64,000 nt of DNA from Linnemannia elongata (GCA_036320915.1 JAXBDG010000025.1:124001-188000); one strand, 5' to 3'; shown: positions 11,387 through 22,560, counted from the first letter of the stretch. The notes: generated by a model from the sequence alone, not told the origin. A program made the numbers and translations.

Positions 11387-13805
11387 TCACTTCGTGCCAG
11401 CATTTTGTTGCACTGGGATCTGCAATCCAGGTGATTTGCCACCAGCTGCTGACTCCAGATCGATCTTCAGCACATACTGCCTCACACGTTGTATATCAGC
11501 AGGGACGGTACGGTAAACCTTCCCCTCAGAGGTCAAGTAGTCCTGCTTCTCGAAATCGGCATACACATGACCTGGGACGACAAAAATAAGCCGAGGCTCG
11601 TCATGAGGAAGAATCCAGCGAGCTTGAATGAGGTTGTCGATAAGCTTTGAGAGCGGCAGTCCTTTGATGGGGTGGTTCTTGGATACCGTGACTTGGAATA
11701 AGTCTCTGGGGGCGAGCAGCAGATCGACACAGGCATAGTTGCAAATCTTTGGTATGCATAGTGTGCCTGCCGTGACCGGGGTAATCGTGTTGAAATGCGT
11801 TACCTCTGGATTCCGCGGGATTTCCAAACGAGCAGACTGCCCAGTCTCGAGATCCTTGAGCTCAAAGATGTGGCCGCCCTCTCGGAAGGTACGGAGGACA
11901 TATGCTTCGAACATAATACCGCTAGCGCTTCCGTTGGGATCCATGACGAGCTTCTTCAACATTCCTGACTCAGTAAAGCGGCAACCTTCTCAGCGACGTA
12001 TGTTGAAGCCCATTCCAATCGAAAGGTGTCATGATCATCCATGGGCCAACGGTGAATCAGACGGCTGCTGAAGTCCAGCGTGTCTCTCCCTTGCGAGAAG
12101 TATTGCATCAACATCACCGGGTCTTTGACTCTGTCGAGGGCTTGTTCTAGACGCTCACATGCCATGACCTTGGCACGCTCAAGGTCATTAGGACGTAGGC
12201 TTAAGTTCTAGCGATGAATTAGATCAAGGCGTAATAGAGCTGTGATTAAAATAGAAAACAGGCTGTCTGCGCATTGAATATCTCCAAAAGTAAAAGCTAT
12301 TCTCAAAGAAAAGCGTTGTGGTTTGGGCCTATAAGATACCTGCATCGGCCTTTCTAGGACATATCTCGGCACGCCGCCTATCTTTGAGTAGAGTTCTTCC
12401 ACCGCTTCCAAAGGAACCACCTCGAAGCCGACGACACTGATCCTGCACTTCTTCAACTCTTCCAGACTCCATGGGGCCATATAGTAACGCCATGCTACCC
12501 TTTTGTCGACGTCCTGATATTGGTGGGCTTCGGAAAATAGGGTCTTTGGCGAAGCTGAAATGACGGTCTTGGCTCGACCGAGTACTGGATCAGGAGTGCT
12601 GTCGACAAAATACCATGTGTCGGGTAGACTGAGAAAGGGTTTAAAAGCCTCGATATTGCCGGATCGAACAGTAGAGCGCCCTCCAAAAACGTAGCATTCC
12701 GCGCTCCGTTTGGTGTGGAAAACGATAATCGGAGGGTTGTCATTGTCACTCTCGGCAAGAAGTCGGATGGCGAAGTACACTAGAAAGGCCGATTTGCCTA
12801 TCCCAGATGTACCTGTAACAATGACATGCTTTTTCAACTCGTTCCCAGTATACGGTGTATTGTTCTCAAACGTCCCGAGGATTGTGTCGTAAAGATCTTT
12901 GTACGCCTCTCTGACATAGATATCGTTTGTATCGACGACTGGAAGTAAGATGCCGCGAGGAGCCGATATCTTGTCCATGTCTTTGATGTTGGCGCCGTGC
13001 AACTCGAGGGCAGTGCGAGACAGTGAGCTAAAAATGTCATCTCCAGCAATATCCTGACCAATGGAAGCAAGCAATGAGACCCTCTCTTTCCTGCTTAGAC
13101 GAGAGAGGTAAACTTGGTCATCCACCACAGCCTTCTCAGTGAGACCAGCCTCTTCAATTGCATCCTTCAGAGTGTGCGGACGATGGCGCTTCCTGCTGGA
13201 AGAGGGTCCTGGTAAGAGAAAGGTGGCACAAGAGATGTACCAATCAAGAATATTAGCAACTTGTACAATGTCCATGAATAATTGAATGAAAGCAAAGGGC
13301 TCCTTTAGACACAGCTGAAGACAAATATTCACCTGCATCTTCCTCACGTTCTCTTTTCGCAGCTATAGGAAATAAAAAAAATGTAGGTAAATAACGCAAA
13401 TGGAGATCACAATAGCGTCATACTGAGAAGTTCATACGCAAGGCGTATTTGAAAGCAAAGCGCGTTTGCATTACCTGGCAAGGGTCGCTGGACAATGACG
13501 TGAATCGTGTCTTCTGGCAAATCAGCGTCAAAGACCATGGAGAGCTTGTTGGTCGCCCTCAGTTTTTTTTTCACAGGCACAGAGTCGAGCAGAACAGGAA
13601 GGTCGTTGTCGTCGTCGTCATGAATGGAGACGCGCCAGAGGGCGAGGTCTTTCGCTGTAATGTCATCAAACTGAGGGGACAATGTGGTCTTGATGAGGTC
13701 CTTGAAGTCGCCAATAGTCTTGGAGGACTCGATCTTGACAGGGAACGCGTTGGAGGTAGCTTCTCCATCAACGAGACAGAACAGAGTGAGGTGGTTGTCG
13801 TTCAT
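11387..13805 (-). pseudogene. Crinkler-family gene 2, truncated by a 13-bp deletion
   Basis: Same four-exon plan as CRN1 (13805-13475, 13362-13333, 13208-12340, 12207-11387; the first three have identical lengths to CRN1). A 13-bp deletion after CTGAGTCAGG in the last exon shifts the frame to a TGA at 11958-11956, giving at most 493 aa and removing the E-D-QxT nuclease core. The Walker A motif is kept. The header differs from CRN1 in a block of about 20 residues (LIKTTLSPQFDDITAKDLA versus FIKSKKTNDFQDVDADKLT), and a second block before the ATPase also differs, while introns and flanks are nearly identical. A separate ORF of the nuclease part (start at 11962) remains open, but nothing shows it is translated. 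Confidence 0.8.
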
Positions 13806-15554
13806 GGGGTTGAATAAACTGAAAAATGAAAGAGAGAGATGGCAAGGGCGGGCAGAATGAAAAGAAAACAAGAGAAAAGAAAGACGTGGAAAGAAAGAAA
13901 AAAGAATGCGAGGGATAAAACAAAGGAAGTGGTGACGAAGGCGATGAAGGCGTAAGAATGGTGGCAAAGGAAAAGAACGGGAGGTGTGAGAATGGTGGCA
14001 AAGGCGCTGAAGAAAAGGTGGGAGCGTAGTGAAGAAAGGAATAGTAAAAGTATAAAGTCAAAAAAATGGGGGTATGGGGGAGACTATGCATCATGAAATA
14101 TAACGGTGACATCATTATTAAGTGTCACATGACGTTAGAAAGGAGATATTTTGGGGGGGGCCTTTCCGTGCTTTCTTTCCATCATAGAGCGGTAAGACTG
14201 CGGGAATCCCCACTTTCCAATCCGGCCATCGCCAGCACGTACACCTGTCAGAGTATCCACTCTGATAGTCACATGACACGACATAGGAACGCCACCAACA
14301 TTTTAGATCTTCTCTGCTGACAAATCAAGAGGTCTTCTCCTAAGAAACCTCTAGAAACCGCCACGGTTACTAGCTAGGCTCCTTACACATAAACAACCAC
14401 AGTCTGTGCCTAGTGTAGCCCTCAGTTCATAACTCGCTCTTTTTATTAAACAAGTACCTTCATACAACCAGATCATATCTAGTCGCCTGAAGCCACCTTG
14501 TTGCAAACATAACCTAGGACTCCTAATCGAATCGAATATTTCGAGTTCGATTCAATTCGAATGAAGTTGAAATATGGTGGATTCGATTCGATTTTAACAC
14601 TCCCCTACTCGATTCCATCCAAATGGTCCGAATGCTTCGAGAGATGCCCTTAATTTCTGGTCAATCGAATTGTATTCAAACCATTTGATCAATTGATTCG
14701 AATGATTCGATTCGATACGGTTCGAATGGTTCGAGTGATTCGATTCGAATGCGGGTCGAATGATTCGTATCGGACATGGTTACACAAAGAGTAATTTAGC
14801 TTCCCTCTTTACTTGTCCTTTGCATCCCTCCTTCGTTCTTTCCCTCATGCCCTCTACATAAACACAAGGTTTTGATGTATGAGCGACAAACAAACAAAAG
14901 ACAAATAGAATGAAAGTTGGGAATTTGGCGTTGAGAACCTCAACAAACAGATTTTTCACGTCATGGTAAAAAAGGTCACCTCGTCCTTCTTATTTCCTTG
15001 ATCTCTCACTCACTTTTCTTTGCTCGTCTGATTCAATGTCCTTCTTTCGCCTATTCCTTACCCCGCCCTCAGACATATATCATTTCTTCGCCCCACCTCG
15101 CTCTCATTAGCATCGCAATAGTTGCAGTTCCGCGTCCTCACGTCCTCATTTTAGGTGGCACGCGTAGTGGTCTCCTGAGTGGCTTACTAAATTTGCAACA
15201 TAATTTACCCCATCCTTGACTTTGCAGTCACTGTCAAGCCCCTCGATACAAGAAGTAGGCCTCTAAAGCTCTCCAGCCTTCTCCGCTCATACAGTTTATT
15301 CAACTACTTCAACAAACCCTCCCCCTAATCCAGACGAGTGGACCGACTACAATTATGGTGGAGTCACCTGTAACCCCATTATTGAGTGCCACATCACTGA
15401 AGCAACAGAAGCTCTTTGCGCAGCTGATGGTCGCAGGTAAGCATATTATTCACCCGACGTTGATAATCAATGAAAAGAAAGGGACAATGCATTTCGTTCA
15501 TCTTCTGTCACACTCTTCAAATCTTCCATAAACACACAACTGTCCTGAGGGTAA
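13806..15554. other. CRN2 upstream region and non-coding DNA of duplication 1b
   Basis: Equivalent to 3714-5462: a pyrimidine-rich CRN leader on the minus strand, the ATTCGA-rich element at 14521-14780, then unassigned DNA up to the monooxygenase stop codon. No gene is supported. Confidence 0.5.
14521..14780 (+). mobile_element. ATTCGA-rich repeat element, copy in duplication 1b
   Basis: Near-identical to 4432-4690, starting at TCCTAATCGAATCG. It was copied as a passenger of the segmental duplication and did not insert independently. Confidence 0.65.
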
Positions 15555-17642
15555 CTAAACAGCAGCAGCTACACCCATGCGCTTGTTGTAAAGAGCTCGA
15601 GCCTTCTCAGTGCTAGGTGAGATATTAGGTGGGACGGTGCCCTTGTCCTCCACAGGCTTCAGGAACCCAGCCTGCAAGCGGTTCATAACGAGTCCCTTGA
15701 CCTAAGATTATTTGGAAAAGGAAGAGTTGTATAAGGCAATGAGTGTGTGATATCAAGAGAGAGAAAAAAACCGCTCCTGACACATTCAAAGTTGACAACG
15801 GCTCTTACCGCGAGTCTCCAAAGCCAGTTGGGCATGTTGTTCTTCAAGAACCAGGCAATTGCACCAGTGATACCGCCCTTGAGAAGCTTGCTCATCAGAA
15901 GACTGTTGTTGTAGGCTTCCATGGCGGGTGGGTATCTCTCAGCATGGTACTCCTTGAAAGTCTTGGTGATCTCTTCTGAGGTGTTGGCTGGTAATGCGTA
16001 GATGAGGTTGGCTAACGCAATGGCATCGTGCATGGCAGTAATGGCGCCTAATGTAGATGGTGAGCACAATGACAAAGTGCGTATGAGTAAGAGGCGACGA
16101 AATAAAGAATAATGATAAGATCGAATAAAGAATGATGATAAGATCGATCACCAGCGCTCTATTTGATTGCGTACCGACTCCAGCAGCGGGGTTGACCTTA
16201 TGGCAAGCTAAATACATCGAGAAGCAAAATAAGTTAAAAGTCGCAGACCCGAAACGTGGACAGTAATTTTCGCAAACACAAAATCTAACAGAGCGAGCCA
16301 CTTACCATCGCCCAACAAAACAGTGCGGCCAGAGGACCAGGTCTTGAATACTTTCTCCTCGAGCATGACCTTGACGATGCGCTCCTTGGGCGTCTTGTCA
16401 TAGATGTCTCCTAAAGTCTTCTTTCCACCGCCGAACGAAATGGAATAGTCTCTTGTCTCCTCACACATAGACTGAGCAGCATGAGGACCCCACTCGGAGT
16501 TGTCCGTGTTCCTGAACCGCTGTTCCTGTGCTGCCTTGCTCGTTTTGCTTGATAAGTGCTCCAGCACCATGAAACAGAGCGTGTTTTGCTTGGTAGAGAA
16601 AATCGTCCACTAATCGGGAGGAGAGACGTAGAGGATAGAAGGAAAGGTGTTAGTGTCATTCTTTAAAAAAAAGGGTAGTGAGGGACTGTGCAAAAACACA
16701 TTCACGCCAGACTTACAGTGAATGGCTTGCCTGTTGCAAAGGTGGTGACAAAAGGCTCCTTGGGATTCTTTAGCTCCGGGTACTCTTCGAGATCCAAAGG
16801 GTCAGTCTGTCCCACCAGACAAGTGCAGCTGAAGGGGAGGTCTTCATGGTCCGACTTGGGGAGGGTGCCTGCTTTCTTGAGTCTGTTATACAGTTGCTGA
16901 CGGACGGCACTGTAGGCGCCATCAGCTCCTACAAGGATATCACCCTCATAGACAGTGTTGTCGGCAGCCTGGATCTTGACCTTGTCGTCCTCCTCGCTGA
17001 TTGTAAGGATACGTTTGCTGAAGTGAATCTTTTTGGGCGGAATGAGACTAAGAAGTAGGTCGTATAGTAGAGGGCGTGCGACAATGTAACTGGGGCAGCC
17101 ACCACTAATATTTTGGGAGCAGGCAGAAAGAGAAATATAAGCGACGTGCAGTTGTTCCGCAAAATGACAACCACGCCAGTTGACACACGTAAAATTGAGA
17201 AGCCTTGAGTAGACGTCTCTAAACGTACAATTCTTCCATAGCAATAAAGTCTGCTGGAGGGATGGGTGAGCCATCCTCATGTCTAAAGTTCCCAAATCGG
17301 GAATATTTAGACAATGCAATGAACCTTTCGTCGATTCCCAATTGACAGAACAAGTACATCATCTGTCCAGCAAGACTCATGGCGGACCCTGTAGTGTACG
17401 TAGAGAAGGTTAAAGGGGGTTACAACGAGAGGGAGTAAGTCAGATAAAGCATCCTGATCAGGACATCTTTTGGTGCAAAATGAGGACGCAGGTACGTTAC
17501 CAAGAGGCTTGACAGCGGAGGCACGCTCAAAGATGGCATAAGGGATGTTAGCCCTTTCCAGTAGAGCACCGAGCATAACGCCTCCCAAACCTGCTCCGAC
17601 AATGAGGACGGTGGGGCGCGGGGTTGCGACTGTTGCTGACAT
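15555..17642 (-). CDS. FAD-dependent monooxygenase 1 (PF01494 / UbiH-like)
   Basis: Seven exons: 17642-17501, 17388-17229, 17104-16717, 16609-16306, 16207-16175, 16047-15809 and 15701-15555, giving about 470 aa. The dinucleotide-binding motif GAGLGG lies near residue 15, the DG motif is VGADGAYSAVR, and the GD motif LLGDG is followed by ACHKVNPAAG. These are the three fingerprints of aromatic-ring hydroxylase type flavoproteins, which use NAD(P)H and O2 to hydroxylate small substrates; the substrate is unknown. Exons 2, 3 and 5 (160, 388 and 33 nt) are identical in length to those of the paralogues at 52511 and 61184. An extra intron (15808-15702) is unique to this copy. The last codons lie inside duplication 1. 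Confidence 0.88.
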
Positions 17643-18343
17643 GAGGGCGGTGAAGGTCGAGTGAAGGAATCAGAGATGAGACGAGGGTGGTGAAAGTGGA
17701 TGAGGGAATGAAAAAGTGAAGAGATTGAATGAAGGTGAGGATGGAGATGAAGAATGGGAGGATGTAAGATGAGAGAGATGAGTGAGAGTCGAGGACCAAA
17801 ATGTTTTCTGCGCTTCCCATCCTGCTCCCTCCAACGATTTAATTGATCACCCACTCTCGTCCCCTCGTGTATGATTGCGTTAGCCCAATGCCCTTTGTAC
17901 CCCGCCCAATTCCCCTTGTATCCCGCCCAAGTGAGCCTACTCCGTGCGATGAATCCGTTAGTGTTACACAAGAAAAGGAACCAATCCCCTCGACTCAAAA
18001 TTGCAGGTGTGTTCTAGCTGCAAAGAGTCGTAGGCAGTATTCATTGGGCTCACCAGTTTCAAAAATAGGCAATTGAATGGAATGGTACCGAAGCATTCAC
18101 CAATGCTGCTCCTTCCTTAAAAGCACGGGCCATGATCGAACGATCCTTGAGACAGCAGGAGGTTTCTTTCAGGAACCAAACTAACGCCAACTTCTTTCAT
18201 CGTGGGTATGATTCGTCGTGCATCCTCCCTTTCGAGAGACACAGACGTGATAATAGCAAAAGCGGCTGGGATTGACTCATTATTGTAAGGTACGGATGCG
18301 TGGTGTTAACTTGAGAAGTATATGTAGAAGAGCGAAAAGCAAG
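17643..18343. other. Monooxygenase 1 upstream region and unassigned DNA
   Basis: Upstream of the start is CT-rich on the minus strand. From about 18080 to 18280 a plus-strand frame with Arg/Ser-rich content is open but short and matches nothing I recognise; it may be the far end of the retroelement whose gag-like gene ends at 18344. No LTR could be defined by eye. Confidence 0.35.
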
Positions 18344-18570
18344 CTATGGGCGAGTGACAGCCGCACGAGTGGGCGATAAAATGGGTGTGGAGTTGAAGCC
18401 AGTGAGAGGCAGTGTTTTATTGCAAGTAGTGGAAATATTAAAAGTGCTATCAGAGTTGGTGTTAGCAAGAGGTGATGCAAGTAACGGATTAGCCTCCAAC
18501 GGGGAAGTAGACAAGAGTGACTCGTCGTCGTTGGAGGTTAAGGTTGGTGTGGGTGAAGCGCGACTAGCCA
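18344..18570 (-). pseudogene. 3' part of a gag-like gene, separated by the DIRS insertion
   Basis: A 75-codon minus-strand frame, Ser/Thr/Pro-rich, ending at 18344. Its first codons (ATG GCT AGT CGC) line up in frame with the last codons before the right end of the DIRS element (CTT GCT ACA CTA), so removal of the element restores one continuous reading frame with the segment at 22868-24504. Confidence 0.7.
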
Positions 18571-18582
18571 TTATTCTTCCTT

Positions 18583-18707
18583 GCCAAGGGACTCTATCTG
18601 TGTGTATCTTTCTTTAATATAGTCACGTGAAACTCCAGAAAAAAAAAAAAAATGAAAAACGAAGTGATAAAAGGGACTCTAGCCTAGCAATCTTTGCTTC
18701 TCTATCT
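18583..18707 (+). repeat. DIRS left inverted terminal repeat
   Basis: Starts GCCAAGGGACTCT and ends GCTTCTCTATCT. It is the reverse complement of 22690-22814 except for a 3-5 base patch (ATCTG versus AGATG) and one base in the poly(A) run. Confidence 0.92.
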
Positions 18708-18762
18708 TTCTTTTTTCACGGCCGGAACACTCTCCCCGGATTCACCGATCGATCCTCTTCTC

Positions 18763-19710
18763 ATGTCCCATGCCTCCCCTTCTCCTTCAGTCTCAATTGA
18801 GACTCTACTCCAAGTCATTCAACAGCTCAGTGGCCGGCTTGACCAACTCGAACACAGCAACAACCGCGGCCACGACCCTGCTCCCTTACACGACGACGCT
18901 CCCCCCGGCACTCGCACGCGCATCATCGGCACCACGCAAGCGACTACCATTCGTCCTGGCGCAGACCTGGTTAAACACTACCCCGCTATCATGGAGCAGA
19001 ACTTCTACACAGCAGCACTCGCAGAGGATCATAAGCTTTTTGCCCTCAGCGACTACCACTACACAGAGGGCATGGTCTATAAGGCACCTCCCGTCCTTGA
19101 CCACGCAGAGTTCAGCCTCAGCAACGCGGCAAAGAAACATGATGCTGACCTCGCATCAGTTCAGACTAGAATGGCACACCACACCAGATTTTACGACTCA
19201 TTCGCCTGCGACATTCTGGAAAACAATTGGGAGGATTCGGAACAGGGCAAAGCAACGCTCCAGTTCCTTAACACACTACGGATTGCAGCAGCCAACGACG
19301 CAGCCAAGATCAGCCAGATGCGTTCCAAACTCTACTATGCCGCTTTGGGAATCAAACATGAACCAGCCAAGGAAGGATCCATCCTCAAGGTGGAGGAAGT
19401 CGCTGCCCGCAAAACAGCATCGGATCTTATACGGACGGTGTATACCACACCAGCCCCTCCAAAGGCGACCAACAACGATAACAGGACCGGCAAAGACAGC
19501 GGCAGCGGTAAAAGCGGCTGGAAGCAGAAGTCCTCAGGATCGAACAACGACAAGACCACCGACAAGTCGTCCTCTTCCTTCAAGAAGAAGAAGAACAACA
19601 ATCAAGTATCGGGTGGCAACGCTGGCAACAATAGCAACAAGTCTGGCGGCGGCTCCGGCAACAAGAACAAGAAGCAGGAGCAGGGAAACGAGAGAGAGGA
19701 GTCGGACTAG
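18763..19710 (+). CDS. DIRS ORF1, gag-like protein
   Basis: 315 aa from the ATG at 18763, 56 bp inside the left ITR. The N-terminal half contains a short coiled-coil-like stretch (IETLLQVIQQLSGRLDQLE). The C-terminal 100 residues are very rich in Gly, Ser, Asn and Lys with basic runs (KKKKNNN, NKNKKQ), which fits nucleic-acid binding. No zinc knuckle is seen. ORF1 position and composition match the gag-like first ORF of DIRS elements; it presumably forms the RNA-containing particle. Frame 1 of the element; RT follows after a 41-bp gap in another frame. Confidence 0.75.
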   Translation: MSHASPSPSVSIETLLQVIQQLSGRLDQLEHSNNRGHDPAPLHDDAPPGTRTRIIGTTQATTIRPGADLVKHYPAIMEQNFYTAALAEDHKLFALSDYHYTEGMVYKAPPVLDHAEFSLSNAAKKHDADLASVQTRMAHHTRFYDSFACDILENNWEDSEQGKATLQFLNTLRIAAANDAAKISQMRSKLYYAALGIKHEPAKEGSILKVEEVAARKTASDLIRTVYTTPAPPKATNNDNRTGKDSGSGKSGWKQKSSGSNNDKTTDKSSSSFKKKKNNNQVSGGNAGNNSNKSGGGSGNKNKKQEQGNEREESD

Positions 19711-19751
19711 TAGGCGGTCGGCTTCTCCACTTTCAGGAGGCTTGGAGGGAG

Positions 19752-21575
19752 ATGACGAGCTCGACTTGGGTGGACAACATTGTCAGATCGGGATACAACA
19801 TCATCTTCAACAAACCACCACCCCTACGTCTACCACCACTACACGACCCGTTCAACACGCAGGAGGAACGGGCAGCTATCAGCATCGAGGTACGCTCTTT
19901 GTTACAAAAAAGGGCTATAGAAGAATGTACAGGGAAGGGATTTTACAGTCGACTTTTCACCATACCGAAAAAGACAGGAGACCTTCGACCTGTACTGAAC
20001 CTTCGACCCCTCAACCAATATTTAACAGCACCCAAGTTCAAGATGGAAACACTCAGCAACGTTTGCAGGATGCTTCGACCAGGCGACTGGATGACGAGCC
20101 TGGACCTGAGCGACGCCTTCTTACACGTCGCGATCCACCCCACCTCTCGCAAGTATCTACGGTTCCGATGGGGACACAAGTCTTATCAGTTCCGAACGCT
20201 CCCATTCGGTCTCTCCCTATCCCCGTGGGTCTTCACCAAGATCGTCCGACCAGTCCTTACATGGGCCAGACAGAGGGGTATACGGATATCGGCATACTTG
20301 GACGATATCATTATTGCGGCGTCGACAAAGGAGGAGGCCAAGCAACACACGCGTATGGTTCGGGAACAGCTGGAGCGCCTCGGTTTTCTTATCAAGGACT
20401 CAAAGTCAACCCTTACCCCCACACAACGTATCGACCACCTTGGATTCAAAATCGATACTACAACCATGTCATTGGCTGTACCGCCGTCCAAGGTCCGAGA
20501 TCTGCGCCGGGAGGCTCTGAAGATGATCAAGGCAGGAACGGTATCACTCAGACGACTTGCAGCGTTCATAGGCAAGGCAACGGCAATGACAATCGCAGTC
20601 TTTCCCGCCCGATTAATGACAAGGCAGCTGATTCAGACACAGAATGCGGCGCTGGCAAGGAATTGCAGTTGGACAGACCCGGTGACTCTGGGCAAGGCAG
20701 CGCGGAAAAATCTCGAGTGGTGGAGAGAGCATCTATCGGGATGGAACGGCCTGGGATTCTTGCCACAGAAGACGGATGTGGATGCGTTCACGGACGCTTC
20801 AGAGGAGGCTTGGGGGATTGTTATCAACAGCAAGGAGATGTCGAGGACATGGACACCAGCGGAGCAACCTCACCACATCAACTGGAAGGAACTGAGGGTG
20901 ATCTGGTACCTCGTTCAGATTCCAACCCTTATAGGCAAAACAATACACATCATCTGCGACAATATGACGACCATCGCTCAAATCAACAAGTTCGGCGGCA
21001 CCCGATCTCCGTTACTTCTGGATCTGACGACGAAGATATGGAATCATTGTTTGACGACAGGGACAAGATTGAAGACAACCTACGTGCCCTCACAGTTCAA
21101 CCCCGCAGATGCACCTTCCAGGAGGATGATAGTCCAACTGGAATGGTCCATAGATCCCACATTCTTCCTACAGCTGGAGGAAACCTGGGGTCATCACACC
21201 ATCGATCTCTTTGCAACAGCAACCAACAGGAAAGTCCCTCGTTACATCTCTTGGAGCCCGGAGAAGGAAGCCTGGAGCCAGGACGCCTTCAACTCGAACT
21301 GGTCCAAAATGGGTCGAGTGTATGCATGCCCACCATGGTCACTTCTATCCAGGGTGCTGCAGAAGATCAAGATGGACAAGGTCAAGGCGACGGTCATCAC
21401 CCCTTACTGGCCGAGCGCACTCTGGTACCCTACCATCCGCCAGATGTCGATCAGCAAGCCTCTACCGGTCCCACGGAACATGGTCTTGCCAGCCCCGGGC
21501 AACAACCCCCACATTCTCGCCAAAAACCCAATGTGGTCACTCGCAGCCTGGAACGTCGACGGCAGAAGACTGTAA
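19752..21575 (+). CDS. DIRS ORF2, reverse transcriptase / RNase H with DAM-like methyltransferase region
   Basis: 607 aa. RT motifs in order: KKTGDLRPVLNLRPLN, SLDLSDAFLHV, TLPFGLSLSP and YLDDI (catalytic DD). RNase H follows (DAFTDASEEAWG, ICDNMTT, NPADAPSR). The C-terminal part IDLFATATN...YACPPWSLLSRVL resembles the methyltransferase-like domain usual in DIRS elements, with CPPW in place of a DPPY-type motif. It copies the element RNA to DNA that is later circularised. The frame ends at 21575 inside the 5' side of the recombinase frame, which is in the -1 phase. Confidence 0.92.
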   Translation: MTSSTWVDNIVRSGYNIIFNKPPPLRLPPLHDPFNTQEERAAISIEVRSLLQKRAIEECTGKGFYSRLFTIPKKTGDLRPVLNLRPLNQYLTAPKFKMETLSNVCRMLRPGDWMTSLDLSDAFLHVAIHPTSRKYLRFRWGHKSYQFRTLPFGLSLSPWVFTKIVRPVLTWARQRGIRISAYLDDIIIAASTKEEAKQHTRMVREQLERLGFLIKDSKSTLTPTQRIDHLGFKIDTTTMSLAVPPSKVRDLRREALKMIKAGTVSLRRLAAFIGKATAMTIAVFPARLMTRQLIQTQNAALARNCSWTDPVTLGKAARKNLEWWREHLSGWNGLGFLPQKTDVDAFTDASEEAWGIVINSKEMSRTWTPAEQPHHINWKELRVIWYLVQIPTLIGKTIHIICDNMTTIAQINKFGGTRSPLLLDLTTKIWNHCLTTGTRLKTTYVPSQFNPADAPSRRMIVQLEWSIDPTFFLQLEETWGHHTIDLFATATNRKVPRYISWSPEKEAWSQDAFNSNWSKMGRVYACPPWSLLSRVLQKIKMDKVKATVITPYWPSALWYPTIRQMSISKPLPVPRNMVLPAPGNNPHILAKNPMWSLAAWNVDGRRL

Positions 21576-21577
21576 CC

Positions 21578-22549
21578 AGCGGAGCCAGTCCAGCGGTGGT
21601 CAAGATCCTCTATGAATCGGCACGAGTCAAGAAGAGAGCTATGGGTAACTCGACAGCCCAGCTAGCCTTCGAGCGATGGATCCACTATTTCGGGGTGGAC
21701 CCACTGGAAGCGACGGCGGTCCACGTCATGAACTACCTCGCCTACGGTCTCGAGACAAAGGGATGGAAGCGGTCCACAGCAATGAGCTACAAGTCAGCAA
21801 TTCTTCAGCTCTTCCCCGACGAAGAGCGTACCGCCATCACGTCCGACTACGACTTTCAACAGTTTGTCAAGCTCGCGGGCACAGACAGCTTCAAGCGGTT
21901 GCGCAACTACGACATTGATATGGCGCCACTGTTCAAGCACCTCCATGACCTAGGAAGCAACAACACCATGAGCATGACCGATCTGACGGCCAAGACCTGC
22001 TTCCTTCTCTCGGTCTGTGGTCTCCTTCGAGCAGATGATCTGCAATGTGTTGATGTCACCCAGAGCGAGGTCAAGGACAACACTCTGACCCTTACAGTCC
22101 TGTTCCCTAAAGAACTGCGAGGTGGTCTGAACATCATCAAACCAGTCGTCATCAAGTCTCATCCCAAGGAAGAATATTGCCCAGTCAGAGCATACACAGA
22201 ATATAGACGACGCACGGAGACGTCTGACGGTCAGGCGCGCAAGGTTCATCCCAAGATCGAGTCTGAGCGCTACACGCCCCTGATCCGATATATCAAGGAC
22301 CCTACACAGAGTCTCGAACATGAACGGATCTCCCACTACATCCAAGAGGTGATGCAGTGGATCCCCAGGGTTGAGGGGCAACCCAAGTACAAGGCAAGGG
22401 CGGTGGGAGCCACGGCGGCTCTCAAACACGGTATTTCAGTGGACGATGTTGCTACCCACGGCAACTGGTCCTCCCCGGCGATTGTGGAGCAGTTCTACAG
22501 GCTGTCAAGGACCTTTAAAAACGACTTCACATCAGCCATTCTTTCCTAA
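21578..22549 (+). CDS. DIRS ORF3, tyrosine recombinase
   Basis: The C-terminal ~320 residues of a frame that stays open from 18770 to 22549. First in-frame ATG after the RT stop is at 21641 (MGNSTAQLAF); the domain seems to begin slightly earlier (SPAVVKILYES), so translation may enter by overlap or a -1 shift from RT. Catalytic features seen: R in LLRADDL, R in KARAVGATAA, HGNW and the nucleophile Y in QFYRLS near the C-terminus. This enzyme integrates the circular DNA copy; DIRS elements use it in place of a DDE integrase. Confidence 0.9.
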   Translation, partial: SGASPAVVKILYESARVKKRAMGNSTAQLAFERWIHYFGVDPLEATAVHVMNYLAYGLETKGWKRSTAMSYKSAILQLFPDEERTAITSDYDFQQFVKLAGTDSFKRLRNYDIDMAPLFKHLHDLGSNNTMSMTDLTAKTCFLLSVCGLLRADDLQCVDVTQSEVKDNTLTLTVLFPKELRGGLNIIKPVVIKSHPKEEYCPVRAYTEYRRRTETSDGQARKVHPKIESERYTPLIRYIKDPTQSLEHERISHYIQEVMQWIPRVEGQPKYKARAVGATAALKHGISVDDVATHGNWSSPAIVEQFYRLSRTFKNDFTSAILS

Positions 22550-22560
22550 CTCTGGATTCA

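Larger units (their letters stand above)
10621..15586. repeat. Segmental duplication 1, copy b (CRN2 segment)
   Basis: Partner of 505-5494, 4966 bp. Its right end runs without a break into the FAD monooxygenase gene at 15555-17642, so copy b sits in the ancestral right-hand context while copy a carries only the gene's tail. Confidence 0.95.

Noticed and set aside
18770..21570. Frame-3 protein of ~930 residues overlapping DIRS gag and RT as a separate gene
   Set aside because: Composition is Ser/Thr/Arg-rich with no domain, as expected from overprinting; only the recombinase end is listed as coding, and the openness is reported as a finding.
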